A DNA stretch of 57,224 nt from an uncultured Chitinophagaceae bacterium (GTDB lineage: Bacteria; Bacteroidota; Bacteroidia; Chitinophagales; Chitinophagaceae), in NCBI GenBank assembly GCA_937858715.1, contig CALLZY010000013.1:1-57224 (forward strand), read 5' to 3'. The position numbers and the translations under genes are program-made. Every line of letters begins with the position of its first letter. Within the stretch, counting starts at the first letter, position 1. Under the pieces are notes generated by a model, which was not told where the DNA came from, searched no databases, and saw only the letters and a program-made list of their open reading frames with translations. Shown piece by piece: positions 1 through 11,372 of the stretch.

Positions 1-806
<806 letters not shown>

Positions 807-950
807 AAATGATGTTTGATACTGACATTTAAAATTCTCAAGAGAAAATTAACGTGTCAAATCTAATTTTATTTAGCTTGACTTACCTATTTGTTATCTC
901 TGGCTTCCCGATTGTATTCGGGAGAGATAAGTGCTATTGTTTTCCAACTT

Positions 951-960
951 TCAAAGATCT
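951..960 (-). promoter_or_regulatory. boxA-like antitermination site in rRNA leader
   Basis: The minus strand reads AGATCTTTGA about 145 bases upstream of the 16S 5' end. It resembles the CTTTGA/CTTTAA core of bacterial boxA, where NusB/NusE load to protect rRNA transcription. A nusB gene lies in this window at 11486. The match is short, so this is a plausible call rather than a firm one. Confidence 0.45.
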
Positions 961-999
961 TTGTGACTTTTAATTGCCACCCCGTTTTGTTTGGGAGTG

Positions 1000-1029
1000 C
1001 AAAGGTAAGAGTCTTATTATTTCTACCAA
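1000..1029 (-). promoter_or_regulatory. rRNA promoter, proximal of three
   Basis: On the minus strand a -7 element TACCTTTG (1007 to 1000) follows a TTG box (1029 to 1027) with a 19-base spacer. This fits the Bacteroidota primary sigma consensus TTG-N19-21-TAnnTTTG. It is the closest of three such promoters to 16S. Confidence 0.75.
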
Positions 1030-1125
1030 ATTTTTCGTCATTTATTTTTAAATAAAATCTGAATCTTTCGGAGTGATAATCAATTTGTTTTGTGAAGAAC
1101 TTACCTCGTTTTTTGAGGCGGACGG

Positions 1126-1157
1126 CAAAGGTAGGTGTTTCTTGTTTTACCAACAAA
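1126..1157 (-). promoter_or_regulatory. rRNA promoter, middle of three
   Basis: On the minus strand TTTG (1157 to 1154) is followed after 20 bases by TACCTTTG (1133 to 1126). This is a full match to the Bacteroidota consensus with good spacing. A second TTG at 1153-1151 would leave a 17-base spacer. Confidence 0.8.
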
Positions 1158-1242
1158 CTTTTAGCCGTTTCTTTTTCTTTTTTCTTCAACTTTTATTCTG
1201 GTTTTTTCTTCAGAGAACTACCCGTTTTATCCGAACGGGCGG

Positions 1243-1273
1243 CAAAGATAAGGGAGTAACAATTATCCTCCAA
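1243..1273 (-). promoter_or_regulatory. rRNA promoter, distal of three
   Basis: On the minus strand TTG (1273 to 1271) is followed after 20 bases by TATCTTTG (1250 to 1243). The -7 elements of the three promoters are 117 to 126 bases apart. Confidence 0.78.
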
Positions 1274-1365
1274 TTCATTTTAAGATAAAAAGTTGAGCCT
1301 ACCCCAAAAGCCACTCCTGGACGCTGTTTTAGCGAAATTATTTTTTTAAAATTTGTTTGCATATA

Positions 1366-1390
1366 GAAAAGCCCTGCACACAGACAGGGC
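1366..1390 (-). terminator. Terminator between ABC-F gene and rRNA promoters
   Basis: On the minus strand GCCCTG (1390-1385) pairs with CAGGGC (1376-1371) and is followed by TTTTC. It lies downstream of the ABC-F stop and upstream of all three rRNA promoters, so it likely insulates the rRNA operon. The stem is short (6 bp) and the T-run modest. Confidence 0.6.
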
Positions 1391-1591
1391 CTGAACTTAA
1401 TTTTGTTTGACGGAATCAACCCGAATCCTGATTTTAGGATACCAACCGGAAGGATAACAGGTTTTTCCCGGTTAGATTAACGGGATAAACAGTATTGGAT
1501 TTTTATAATTATGCTTTGCTAAGTTACTAACAAGAAAACCCGAAGTCAAGTGTTTGAGTCACTTTTTATTTCAAAAGTTGAGTTTCTAACA

Positions 1592-3250
<1,659 letters not shown>

Positions 3251-3280
3251 TCACCCTTCTGTCTGTTTCAAACCTTGCAC

Positions 3281-3310
3281 AAAAAAACGTCCCGCCATCA
3301 GGCGGGACGT
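3281..3310 (-). terminator. Rho-independent terminator of the metalloprotease gene
   Basis: A perfect 10-bp stem (ACGTCCCGCC 3287-3296, GGCGGGACGT 3301-3310) with loop ATCA is followed on the minus strand by seven T residues (complement of 3281-3287). It lies just downstream of the protease stop codon at 3334. Confidence 0.92.
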
Positions 3311-3333
3311 TGAAAATGATCTATTGTTACAGG

Positions 3334-6300
3334 TTATTTGAAAATAACCACATTAACACCTTTGAAAATAAAGTCTTTCTCATCGTTGTACATGTGCAGG
3401 CTATAAGTGCCGCTGGCAAGTCTGGACAAGTCAACAGGAATTACGCTGCCATAGCCAATTCCTTCAACAACCTGACTGTGGTACATACGGCCATCAGCAC
3501 CAAATACCCTTACACCAAGTCTCTTGTACAAATCAGTATTCATCTTTATACTGAAGTTACCGTTGTTTGGAACAGGATATACAAATACAGCCAGATAATC
3601 AGTAAGAAGACGATGCCTTTCAGCACATTCCAGCACGGTTATTACCTTAGACAGGTTAGATGTACATCCGGCATTTGTTACAGAGTAAGAAAGTGACTTA
3701 GCCCCTACTCCGGCAGCAGATGGTGTGAAAATACTTCCGGAAACTCCGGAGCCGCTCCATGTACCACCGGCAGGCGCAGCAGGAAGACTTACAGTTCCAT
3801 CGGATACACAAATGGTAGCAGGAATATCGCCGAATGTAACTACAGGATATGTATTTACTGTAAGCACGGCAACATTTGATGTAACTGAACCGCAACCTGC
3901 TGTTACAATAACTCTGAACCGGTAGCCATTCTGTCCGGCAGGTATAGAAGCCTGGGCATAAGTAGCCGCAGTTGCTCCTGTAATATTCCCCCATGTAGAA
4001 CCACCGTTAGTGCTCAACTGCCATTGGTAAGTTAACGCACCAATACCTGTTGTAGCTGTTACGCTGAATGTATTGGCAGCTCCTTCGCAAATTGTAGCAT
4101 TAGCCGGATGTGCACTGATACTAGGTAAGGTATTAACTGTAAGAGTTGCAGCTGTTGAAACACCAGGAGTACAAACACCACTTGACACTACACAACGATA
4201 CCTGTACGTATTGTAAGTGTAAGGTACTGCAGTAAGTGTAAGTGTTGAAGCATTTATACCACCATATACAGCAGTTGCACTCAGGTTTGTATAGTTAGTG
4301 CCACCATCTGTGCTAACTTGCCACTGGTATGTAAGACCAGTACCGGAAGCAGCTACTGTAAACGAAGTATTTGTCAATTCGCAGACCGTAGAATTAGATG
4401 GGTTAGTGGCTACTGTAACAGTTGACGAAACATTCAGCGTAGCGGCATTGGAAGTAGCAGGAGGTGTACAAGTTCCTGAAACAACGCAACGGTACTGATA
4501 TCCATTCTGACCAACAGTTGTAGTAGCCAGATTATAACTTGAAGCATTTGCACCGGCAATATCAGCAAATCCAGAACCTGAATTTAACTGCCATTGGTAT
4601 GTAAGGCCTGAACCGGTTGCGGCTACACTAAATGTTACAGCACTACCGGCACAAACTGATTGGCTAACAGGGCTTGTGGTAACAGCAGGAACCGTGTTCA
4701 CGGTAAGTGTGGCTGAACTGGTAGTTGTGCTTCCGCACTGGCCAGAAACGATACACTGGTACTGATATCCATTCATACCTGTGGTAACAGCAGCAGTAGT
4801 ATATGAAGCAGATGTAGCACCGCTGATATTAGTAAATCCAGAGCCGGTGTTAACTTGCCACTGGTAAGTGCCGGTTGCAACCACAGAGAATGTGGCTGTA
4901 CTTCCAACACAGGCTGATTGGTTAGCAGGTTGAGTGGCAATAGACGGGCCAGAACCTGGATTAATGGTGAATGCAATATCACGGGTTTGAGTAGGGGCAC
5001 CAGAACCTGTACCAGTCACTGTTACGGTATAGTTACCGGGGCTTAAAGTACTCATACCAGTAAGACTAACAGTAGTTGAAGGAGCCGCTTGTGTAAGAGT
5101 AGTGCTTCCAAAACTTACAGTTGGACCTGCAGGGCTAACTGTACCACTAAGGCTCACATCGCCTGTAAAAGTACCGAACCATGTTGCAGTCAGGTTCCCC
5201 GAGGTCATAATATTTGAAGCCGGACACGCAGATACAACCGCAGCAGGACTATTGAAAGAGAACCCATTTGGCGGAGGGGTGATCGTAAAATTGGTATTTG
5301 AAATATCAAAGAAAATATTACCTAGGGCTTCAACTTTAATCCTAGCGGTTGTAGTTGAAATTAACGGCATGGCCAAAGATTCGTTACCGTCATTTGCCGT
5401 ACTGGCTGCAAGAACTGTCGGATAAGTCAATCCACCATCAGTTGACAAAGAAATTTTTACGTTAGATACATTAAAAGGAGCAGCATTTGTACCTACAACG
5501 TTCCACGTAATGTTTTGTGAAGCCCCACCGATATACGATTCTCCACCATTTGGAGAAGTAACAACAAAGGGGGCACTTCCTGCAACATTAACTGTAAATG
5601 CTGTTGAGGTCTGACAACCGCCGCCACCACTTGATGCTACTCCACCACCACCGGCTCTGTTATCCCTTACAGTCAGCCTGAAATTCATTGGCCGGGAAAC
5701 TGGCGATAATGTTTCTCCCTTCAGACCATTCATAGTAGCAGCAGGGTTAGCTGGATAATTAGCTAATATGACCGCAATGTCAGGGAATGTCCTGCTACCA
5801 TTAGTTTTAGGAACCCTTGACTTAAACAATGGAACAGTATTACCTGCGGCCGCAGTCGCACCAGCGTTCCATGTATAGAAAGAACCGCCGCCTAAATCCC
5901 ACTGCTCCCAACAATACGTTAATGCATCGCCATTTATATCCGAGGCTGTTCCTGACAAGGTGAAAGGAGTGCTAACAGGTATGGTAAGACCGTTATTTGG
6001 TAATGGGTCAATTACTGGCAACGTATTTCCTGTAGATGTTAGAACTGCACAAGTACCACCTGCTCCATTCACAAAATTGCTGATTTCATCAAAACTGATT
6101 GCATGGAAAAAAGGATCGCTGTGTGGTTGAATATCCTCTCCCGGACATATTCCAGCATAAGCCTGAATTGTCGTGCCGCTACCAACTTCATATTTTGTTG
6201 AATTTGGAGAAGTTCCACAACCAGCCATTGAGTGGTTTCCTCCAAACTGATGTCCCATTTCATGAGCTACATAATCAATATCATATCCATCCCCGGTTGG

Positions 6301-7287
6301 TGTTGGGCTACCTGTGATTCCCCGGGCTTTGCTTGTACCGCAAACAGAACTTAATTGAGCAAGTCCACCGCCACCAGTACTGAATGTATGACCAATATCA
6401 TAGTTTGCAGAACCGATATTGGCATCAATTACTGTTTGGCTTTCGTTGATAAGAACATTCGCATTGTTATTCCCAGTAAACGGGTCAGTGCCAGCATTCA
6501 GAAACTCAACGAGATTATTATTAGCAACCAAAACCATCCTAACCGAAACTTCCTGTTCATATACGCCAACTACCCTGTTTACTGTGGTAACTATGGCATT
6601 ATGAAGAATTGCAGGATTGGAGCCAGCGGCAACACCTGGAGCCTGAGCATACTCACCAGTGCAAGCAATGGCTAACCTGTAAGTCCTTAACTGAGTACCC
6701 AAACAGGCGGCTTCTGTATTTTCCGGCCTGAACTGAGCTGGATCACTCGGCACCTCACATGTTAATGACCTTGCTTTAATCAAATCAGAACGAAAATAGC
6801 TAATGTAGTTGTTTACATCCCCCCTTGAATAGGGGTCAATGTAATATGAACCATTAGCACTTAGTACCTGGGCATGATAACCATTTGGTCCTATATCAAA
6901 TCGTATTGTTGAATAAGGGTCATCTATCCCCTGACCAAGATAAGTTCTGATATCAGGGAACTTGGCTTGCAAACCTGGTTCCTGAATACTGCTTTCCCAT
7001 ACCCTGAAACGGGCAATGCTGCCATCAGGTTTAGGAAGCGACAATACAGGTGCCTGATTTCTGTTTGTAACATTCCTTTCAGTTGGCAGTGTCCATAAGA
7101 AATTTTTCATGGCTGCCAAATCAAGTGATGCCGTCCTGAATTTTTGAGGCACTATTACCCTTGCCCCTACAGACTGTACAGTTTTGTTTTCACCTGCATC
7201 CGTAAAGAACATGTTTTGTCCATATACTAATGGCATAGAAACCATCAGAGCCAGACCCGTAAAAATGAGTTGGTAAATTTTTCTCAT
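3334..7287 (-). CDS. Secreted M12B-like zinc metalloprotease with Ig-like repeats and type IX sorting domain
   Basis: A predicted secreted multidomain endopeptidase of 1317 residues. From ATG 7287 it has a signal peptide (hydrophobic FTGLALMVSMPLV, cleavage near VYGQ), a pro-region to about residue 190, and a reprolysin-like catalytic domain with the zinc motif HEMGHQFGGNH (first His about residue 342) followed by Met-containing turn sequence. Next comes a KRE9/KNH-like module with SPNGGESY, then four roughly 88-residue Ig-like repeats, each with a Cys pair and a YQWQ core. A C-terminal domain beginning VYPVPNNGNFSIK fits type IX secretion sorting. A TTG 12 codons upstream gives a longer frame, but MRKIYQLIF is the better signal-peptide start. 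It lies 110 bases downstream of a stand-alone homologue of its own pro-region. The substrate is unknown. Confidence 0.9.
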   Translation of the reverse strand: MRKIYQLIFTGLALMVSMPLVYGQNMFFTDAGENKTVQSVGARVIVPQKFRTASLDLAAMKNFLWTLPTERNVTNRNQAPVLSLPKPDGSIARFRVWESSIQEPGLQAKFPDIRTYLGQGIDDPYSTIRFDIGPNGYHAQVLSANGSYYIDPYSRGDVNNYISYFRSDLIKARSLTCEVPSDPAQFRPENTEAACLGTQLRTYRLAIACTGEYAQAPGVAAGSNPAILHNAIVTTVNRVVGVYEQEVSVRMVLVANNNLVEFLNAGTDPFTGNNNANVLINESQTVIDANIGSANYDIGHTFSTGGGGLAQLSSVCGTSKARGITGSPTPTGDGYDIDYVAHEMGHQFGGNHSMAGCGTSPNSTKYEVGSGTTIQAYAGICPGEDIQPHSDPFFHAISFDEISNFVNGAGGTCAVLTSTGNTLPVIDPLPNNGLTIPVSTPFTLSGTASDINGDALTYCWEQWDLGGGSFYTWNAGATAAAGNTVPLFKSRVPKTNGSRTFPDIAVILANYPANPAATMNGLKGETLSPVSRPMNFRLTVRDNRAGGGGVASSGGGGCQTSTAFTVNVAGSAPFVVTSPNGGESYIGGASQNITWNVVGTNAAPFNVSNVKISLSTDGGLTYPTVLAASTANDGNESLAMPLISTTTARIKVEALGNIFFDISNTNFTITPPPNGFSFNSPAAVVSACPASNIMTSGNLTATWFGTFTGDVSLSGTVSPAGPTVSFGSTTLTQAAPSTTVSLTGMSTLSPGNYTVTVTGTGSGAPTQTRDIAFTINPGSGPSIATQPANQSACVGSTATFSVVATGTYQWQVNTGSGFTNISGATSASYTTAAVTTGMNGYQYQCIVSGQCGSTTTSSATLTVNTVPAVTTSPVSQSVCAGSAVTFSVAATGSGLTYQWQLNSGSGFADIAGANASSYNLATTTVGQNGYQYRCVVSGTCTPPATSNAATLNVSSTVTVATNPSNSTVCELTNTSFTVAASGTGLTYQWQVSTDGGTNYTNLSATAVYGGINASTLTLTAVPYTYNTYRYRCVVSSGVCTPGVSTAATLTVNTLPSISAHPANATICEGAANTFSVTATTGIGALTYQWQLSTNGGSTWGNITGATAATYAQASIPAGQNGYRFRVIVTAGCGSVTSNVAVLTVNTYPVVTFGDIPATICVSDGTVSLPAAPAGGTWSGSGVSGSIFTPSAAGVGAKSLSYSVTNAGCTSNLSKVITVLECAERHRLLTDYLAVFVYPVPNNGNFSIKMNTDLYKRLGVRVFGADGRMYHSQVVEGIGYGSVIPVDLSRLASGTYSLHMYNDEKDFIFKGVNVVIFK

Positions 7288-7397
7288 ACAATTGATTTTG
7301 ATAATTTTCAGTATAGTAATCAATATGCTGACTACTAAAAACTGGCTAAAAGTAAGGATTTTTTCTGTTCAGAAAGTATTTGAAAAAAAATACGCCG

Positions 7398-7982
7398 TTA
7401 CTGCGAAGCAGATTCCGGCTGGCTCCTTACGGGTAGGGAAGGCTCTATTACATCGGGGCCGGCAGTTTTCTTTTTTTTCAAATCAGCCCTGAAATAACTT
7501 ATATATTTTTTCTTTTCTCCTATCGCATAAGGATCAATAAAATAATCGCCCCCGTTAACCGTCCTTATTTGGGCATGAAACCCGGCCGGGCCAATATCAA
7601 AACGTATAGTGGCGTATGGATCATCAATACCCTGGCCTACAAATGTAGAAACTTCGTTTACTGTACCAGGTTTACTCTCTTCTACAGGGCTGTTCCACAC
7701 CCTGAAAGAGGCTGTGTTTCCATCGGGTTTTGTAAGTAGCAATACCGGGGCAGCTTTCCTGTCAACCAGCTTATTTTCTGAGGGGACTGTATCAAGAAAT
7801 TTTTTTAACCCGGAAATATCGATAGTTACGGCCCGGTATTTTTCAGGCTTAATTACCCTTTTTTTGAAGGTGAAAAACTTTCGGTTTTGCCCGGAGTCTT
7901 TGAAAAAAAGCCCCTGGCTGAAAGTATCGCAGCCAATAAAACAAAACAATGAAGTTAATAATACAAAAAAACTTGTTTTCAT
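7398..7982 (-). CDS. Stand-alone homologue of the metalloprotease pro-region
   Basis: A 194-residue exported protein that aligns by eye along its length with the pro-region of the protease encoded next. Shared blocks include QGIDDPYxTIRFDIGP, GxHAQ, FIDPY and YISYFRxDL, and both have KPDGxxAxFRVW. It stops before the point where the protease's catalytic domain begins and has no HExxH motif. The N-terminus has a signal peptide; FIGC could serve as a lipobox, or signal peptidase I could cut after FSQ. It has its own promoter and sits upstream of the protease in the same orientation. It could be a trans-acting inhibitor or folding helper for the protease, or a truncated duplicate; the sequence alone cannot decide. 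Confidence 0.85.
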   Translation of the reverse strand: MKTSFFVLLTSLFCFIGCDTFSQGLFFKDSGQNRKFFTFKKRVIKPEKYRAVTIDISGLKKFLDTVPSENKLVDRKAAPVLLLTKPDGNTASFRVWNSPVEESKPGTVNEVSTFVGQGIDDPYATIRFDIGPAGFHAQIRTVNGGDYFIDPYAIGEKKKYISYFRADLKKKKTAGPDVIEPSLPVRSQPESASQ

Positions 7983-8003
7983 TATTTACAAATTCATCAG
8001 TTT

Positions 8004-8035
8004 CAAAAGTACATCTTCTTTTGTACAAAAAACAA
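8004..8035 (-). promoter_or_regulatory. Promoter of the pro-region homologue
   Basis: On the minus strand TTG (8035-8033) is followed after 21 bases by TACTTTTG (8011-8004), matching the Bacteroidota consensus. The TTG box lies inside the terminator stem of the preceding gene, so the two signals overlap. Confidence 0.65.
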
Positions 8036-8059
8036 GCTGAACTTTGGAGTTCAGCTTGT
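8024..8059 (-). terminator. Terminator of the lipoprotein gene
   Basis: ACAAGCTGAACT (8032-8043) pairs with AGTTCAGCTTGT (8048-8059), a 12-bp perfect stem with a 4-base loop. On the minus strand it is followed by a T-rich run. It ends the gene at 8085-9056. Confidence 0.9.
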
Positions 8060-8084
8060 CTGACTATTCTATATCAGTTAAACA

Positions 8085-9056
8085 TTAGTTTACAGTAAAG
8101 GTGCCGCCATAAGGCTGTGAGTAAATTGTTGTTCCCCCAATATTATACCACAAAACACAGCTATAACCATAACTTCCCAATGGAAAATTATAGAACGCAT
8201 TGTTGAGTGGTTGCAATGTTATTTGGTTAGATAAATTTGGGTTTGACAGGAGCCAATATGTAAAGGTTCCTCCTGCCGGGCATATAATATTTGGTGGTGG
8301 GCAAATATTATCGCAATCAGTTTTTGGGAAAAAGAAACCTCCATAATAATCAGCTTCAACATAAATTCTTGCAGGAGAATTCTGATACTGGGCCGCACTC
8401 ATTCCACCCTGAACCTGATAAGTTAAATAATTAAGTGGGCAAATATTCGGATTACCTAAATAAAACTGAACCTTCAATTCTCCTAAAATACTACCAGGAG
8501 ACCATGGCCCCGGATCAAGTGTATTAAATTCATAATCTAGTGTTGTAATTGATTCACACGGGCCATCCCAGATCCAAGCTGTGCAACCTCCAAGTATTTC
8601 AACATTACTATACACAAGTGATGCATTTACAGTTTGAAACCCATTTGAAAATGTTGCCGATTGGGTAGATTCGCAATTACTTGATACCTGATAGTCTTTA
8701 GACCAAACCCGATATACCATTTTTGTTACATCACCCATGCAATCTCTATAGATCTCAATTAGCGTAGCTCCATCATCCAAATGCGTACCGCAACCGCCTC
8801 TCGAAAGATTTGTCTTTTGTTGCATTGAATTCAACCATGCATTTTTCTCTGCCAATATCTCAGCATCAGATTTTCGCCAATGATAAGTGTTCCCCTTGGA
8901 CATTTGCTTAGCTGTGGCATTCTGAGAAGTTACAGCAGCTTCTGTTGAGTTTTTCTTCTCTTGAGAATCTTTGGTTATTGATTTTTCTTTTAAACACCCG
9001 ATAAGGCTAACGGTTATAGCGGCTGCTATAAACAAGAGATTTCTGATTTTTTTCAT
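8085..9056 (-). CDS. Putative lipoprotein of unknown function
   Basis: A 323-residue protein I do not recognise. It begins MKKIRNLLFIAAAITVSLIGC, a clear signal peptide with lipobox LIGC and a Lys/Ser-rich stretch after the Cys, which suggests lipidation and surface or periplasmic display. The mature part has about ten more Cys residues, several closely spaced (DCDNICPPPNIICP), many aromatic residues and Asn/Gly-rich beta-type sequence. It has its own terminator and sits between groEL and the protease pair without overlap. No enzyme motif is visible. It may be a surface-exposed structural or binding protein. Confidence 0.75.
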   Translation of the reverse strand: MKKIRNLLFIAAAITVSLIGCLKEKSITKDSQEKKNSTEAAVTSQNATAKQMSKGNTYHWRKSDAEILAEKNAWLNSMQQKTNLSRGGCGTHLDDGATLIEIYRDCMGDVTKMVYRVWSKDYQVSSNCESTQSATFSNGFQTVNASLVYSNVEILGGCTAWIWDGPCESITTLDYEFNTLDPGPWSPGSILGELKVQFYLGNPNICPLNYLTYQVQGGMSAAQYQNSPARIYVEADYYGGFFFPKTDCDNICPPPNIICPAGGTFTYWLLSNPNLSNQITLQPLNNAFYNFPLGSYGYSCVLWYNIGGTTIYSQPYGGTFTVN

Positions 9057-9135
9057 AAATTATAAAGTTTTAGATATTTAAGGTACTCCAAATCACAATC
9101 ACATTGAAAAAAAAATATGATTTTCGTCATGTCCA

Positions 9136-9170
9136 TAAAAAAAGTCCCGCCCCTTAAAAGAGGCAGGACT
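9136..9170 (-). terminator. Terminator of groEL
   Basis: AGTCCCGCC (9143-9151) and GGCAGGACT (9162-9170) form a 9-bp stem with one mismatch. On the minus strand it is followed by TTTTTTT. It lies 22 bases beyond the groEL stop. Confidence 0.9.
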
Positions 9171-9191
9171 TTTCTATCAAGTTTGTTTTTA

Positions 9192-10829
9192 TTAGTATCC
9201 CATTCCGCCCATATCGGGTGCACCACCGTGCATGTGCGGCTCTTCTTTTTTCGGCTTGTCCGCTACCACACACTCAGTGGTAAGCAGCATACCGGCAATT
9301 GAAGCCGCATTTTCCAACGCCACACGGCTCACCTTGGTAGGGTCAATAACACCTGCTTTAAACAGGTTTTCATACTCTTCCGTACGGGCATTGAAACCAA
9401 AATCCCCTTTCCCTTCCTTAATCTTCTGAACCACAATTGAACCATCAATACCAGCATTGGCTGTAAGGATGCGCATCGGCTCTTCTAATGCCCGGCGAAC
9501 GATGGCCATGCCTGTTTGTTCATCTGCAATCTGGCCACGAACCTTAGCCTCAAGACTTTCAATTGCCCTGATGAAGGCTACACCACCACCCGGCACTATA
9601 CCTTCTTCCACAGCAGCCCTTGTTGCATGCAGCGCATCGTCAACACGGTCTTTTTTCTCTTTCATTTCCACCTCAGTAGCGGCACCCACATAAAGAACTG
9701 CCACACCACCACTCAGTTTAGCAAGGCGCTCCTGCAGCTTTTCTTTATCGTAGTCCGATGTTGTAGTTTCAATCTGTGCTTTTATCTGGTTTACACGGGC
9801 ATTGATATCTTCTTTTTTGCCCTTGCCACCTACGATAGTGGTGTTGTCTTTATCAATTGTAACAGAAGCAGCTTGTCCCAAATAGCTTAAATCGGCATTT
9901 TCCAGTTTATATCCTTGCTCTTCGCTGATGACAATACCTTTTGTAAGGATGGCAATATCAGTCAGCATTTCTTTCCTGCGGTCACCAAAACCGGGAGCTT
10001 TAACGGCGGCCACTTTCAGGGTGCCACGGAGTTTGTTTACTACTAGTGTTGCCAGTGCTTCTCCTTCAAGATCTTCAGCAATAATCAGCAACGGGCGGCC
10101 ACCCTGTGCCACTTTCTCCAGGATATGAAGAATATCCTTCATATTGCTGATTTTCTTGTCATATATTAATATATAAGGATTTTGAAGTTCTGCTTCCATT
10201 TTTTCGCTGTTGGTAACGAAATACGGAGATATATATCCCCTGTCGAACTGCATACCTTCAACCACATCAACTGTAGTATCTGTACCTTTTGCTTCTTCTA
10301 CGGTAATAACGCCTTCTTTACCCACTTTGCCGAATGCCTCGGCAATCAGCTTTCCGATTGTATCATCGTTATTGGCAGAAATAGTGGCTACCTGCTGAAT
10401 TTTTTTGCTGTCGCTGCCAACAGTCTGGCTCTGGTTCTTCAGGCTTTCCACCACCAGGCTTACAGCCTTGTCAATACCTCTTTTTAAATCCATCGGGTTA
10501 GCACCAGCAGCTACCATTTTCAAACCTTCGCTAATGATGGACTGTGCTAACACAGTAGCTGTTGTAGTACCATCGCCGGCTATATCTGCTGTTTTAGAAG
10601 CCACTTCTTTTACCATCTGGGCACCCATATTCTCAATCGGGTCTTCCAGTTCAATTTCCTTTGCAACGGTAACACCATCTTTTGTAACCTGGGGTGCACC
10701 AAATTTCTTTTCAATAACCACATTGCGGCCTTTGGGGCCGAGGGTAACCTTTACTGCGTTGGCCAAAGTATCAACGCCTTTTTTCATCCTGTTTCTTGCT
10801 TCAATATCGAAGAAGATTTGCTTTGCCAT
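9192..10829 (-). CDS. groL: Chaperonin GroEL (60 kDa)
   Basis: A 545-residue ATP-dependent folding chamber subunit, full length for the family. Hallmarks seen are the N-terminal block [19 protein letters not shown], the nucleotide-binding [11 protein letters not shown], the apical [11 protein letters not shown] and the C-terminal GGMGGMGY-type tail (PDMGGMGY). It lies 74 bases downstream of groES on the same strand, the usual co-transcribed order. The spacer holds four 7-bp tandem repeats described separately. Start at ATG 10829 (MAKQIFFD). Confidence 0.99.
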   Translation of the reverse strand: MAKQIFFDIEARNRMKKGVDTLANAVKVTLGPKGRNVVIEKKFGAPQVTKDGVTVAKEIELEDPIENMGAQMVKEVASKTADIAGDGTTTATVLAQSIISEGLKMVAAGANPMDLKRGIDKAVSLVVESLKNQSQTVGSDSKKIQQVATISANNDDTIGKLIAEAFGKVGKEGVITVEEAKGTDTTVDVVEGMQFDRGYISPYFVTNSEKMEAELQNPYILIYDKKISNMKDILHILEKVAQGGRPLLIIAEDLEGEALATLVVNKLRGTLKVAAVKAPGFGDRRKEMLTDIAILTKGIVISEEQGYKLENADLSYLGQAASVTIDKDNTTIVGGKGKKEDINARVNQIKAQIETTTSDYDKEKLQERLAKLSGGVAVLYVGAATEVEMKEKKDRVDDALHATRAAVEEGIVPGGGVAFIRAIESLEAKVRGQIADEQTGMAIVRRALEEPMRILTANAGIDGSIVVQKIKEGKGDFGFNARTEEYENLFKAGVIDPTKVSRVALENAASIAGMLLTTECVVADKPKKEEPHMHGGAPDMGGMGY

Positions 10830-10843
10830 AGTATGCCTATTTA

Positions 10844-10871
10844 AAATTTTAGATTTTAGATTTTAGATTTG
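10844..10871. repeat. 7-bp tandem repeat in the groES-groEL spacer
   Basis: Four consecutive heptamers AAATTTT, AGATTTT, AGATTTT, AGATTTG. They sit inside the transcribed spacer, 15 bases upstream of the groEL start codon. Confidence 0.85.
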
Positions 10872-10903
10872 CCAGTGATGAGTACTTGTAATGTGTATAA
10901 CAT

Positions 10904-11185
10904 TTATACAATTGCAAGAATATCTGACTCTCTCATAATAAGGTAGTCTTCACCGTCAATTTGTATTTCTGTACCGGCATATTTGCCATACAGCACTGTA
11001 TCGCCAGCCTTTACAGTAACCGGCTCGTCTTTTTTACCAGGACCTGCAGCAACAACAGTTCCACGTTGTGGTTTTTCTTTTGCTGTATCGGGGATGATGA
11101 TGCCTCCGGCAGTTTTTTCTTCTGCTGCGGCAGCTTTTACAATTACCCTGTCATGCAGTGGGGTAACGTTCACTTTCTTAGCCAT
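10904..11185 (-). CDS. groS: Co-chaperonin GroES (10 kDa)
   Basis: A 93-residue lid of the GroEL chamber. The family block PLHDRVIVK begins near residue 9, the mobile loop follows with [19 protein letters not shown], and the C-terminal part has [11 protein letters not shown]. Length is normal. It is the first gene of the groES-groEL unit and is preceded by a structured leader of about 80 bases. No CIRCE inverted repeat (TTAGCACTC-N9-GAGTGCTAA) is visible upstream, so HrcA control is not supported. Confidence 0.99.
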   Translation of the reverse strand: MAKKVNVTPLHDRVIVKAAAAEEKTAGGIIIPDTAKEKPQRGTVVAAGPGKKDEPVTVKAGDTVLYGKYAGTEIQIDGEDYLIMRESDILAIV

Positions 11186-11218
11186 AGTTGTATTGATTTT
11201 TCGTTTTTTGAATGGTTT

Positions 11219-11271
11219 ACCCGGTTTCCGGGTATGCCCGCCTTAAATAATACCGACGGGCGGCGAAGGTA
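11219..11271 (-). promoter_or_regulatory. groES promoter -7 element and structured leader
   Basis: The minus strand reads TACCTTCG (11271-11264), a common variant of the -7 element. The leader that follows holds two GC-rich hairpins: one pairs GCCCG with CGGGC across 11236-11260, and the other is a perfect 6-bp stem, ACCCGG (11219-11224) with CCGGGT (11228-11233). Confidence 0.55.
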
Positions 11272-11372
11272 CAGGAAATAATATGCCAGTTGCCGGGGAT
11301 ATGAAAAAATTGCAGTTTCGGGGCCTTTTGCAGGCATGAGGGACTAAATACGCTGATATTGTGCGACAAACT

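Larger units (their letters stand above)
807..1591 (-). other. rRNA operon leader and promoter region without protein genes
   Basis: This 785-base gap separates the ABC-F gene from 16S rRNA. Read on the minus strand it holds a terminator for the ABC-F gene, three tandem Bacteroidota-type promoters and a transcribed leader. The leader contains a boxA-like stretch (AGATCTTTGA, 951-960 on the complement) and a bulged hairpin (TTATCTC 894-900 with GAGATAA 924-930, and TCCCGA 906-911 with TCGGGA 918-923). Open frames here have the low-complexity look of chance ORFs and cover the promoters, so I call no gene. Confidence 0.75.

Noticed and set aside
887-1189. 100-codon minus-strand open frame in the rRNA leader region
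   Set aside because: It covers two of the rRNA promoters and the boxA-like site, is Lys/Phe-rich from A+T-rich DNA and shows no protein motif.
3698-5425. Small open frames inside the metalloprotease gene
   Set aside because: All lie in other phases of a long gene with consistent domain order.
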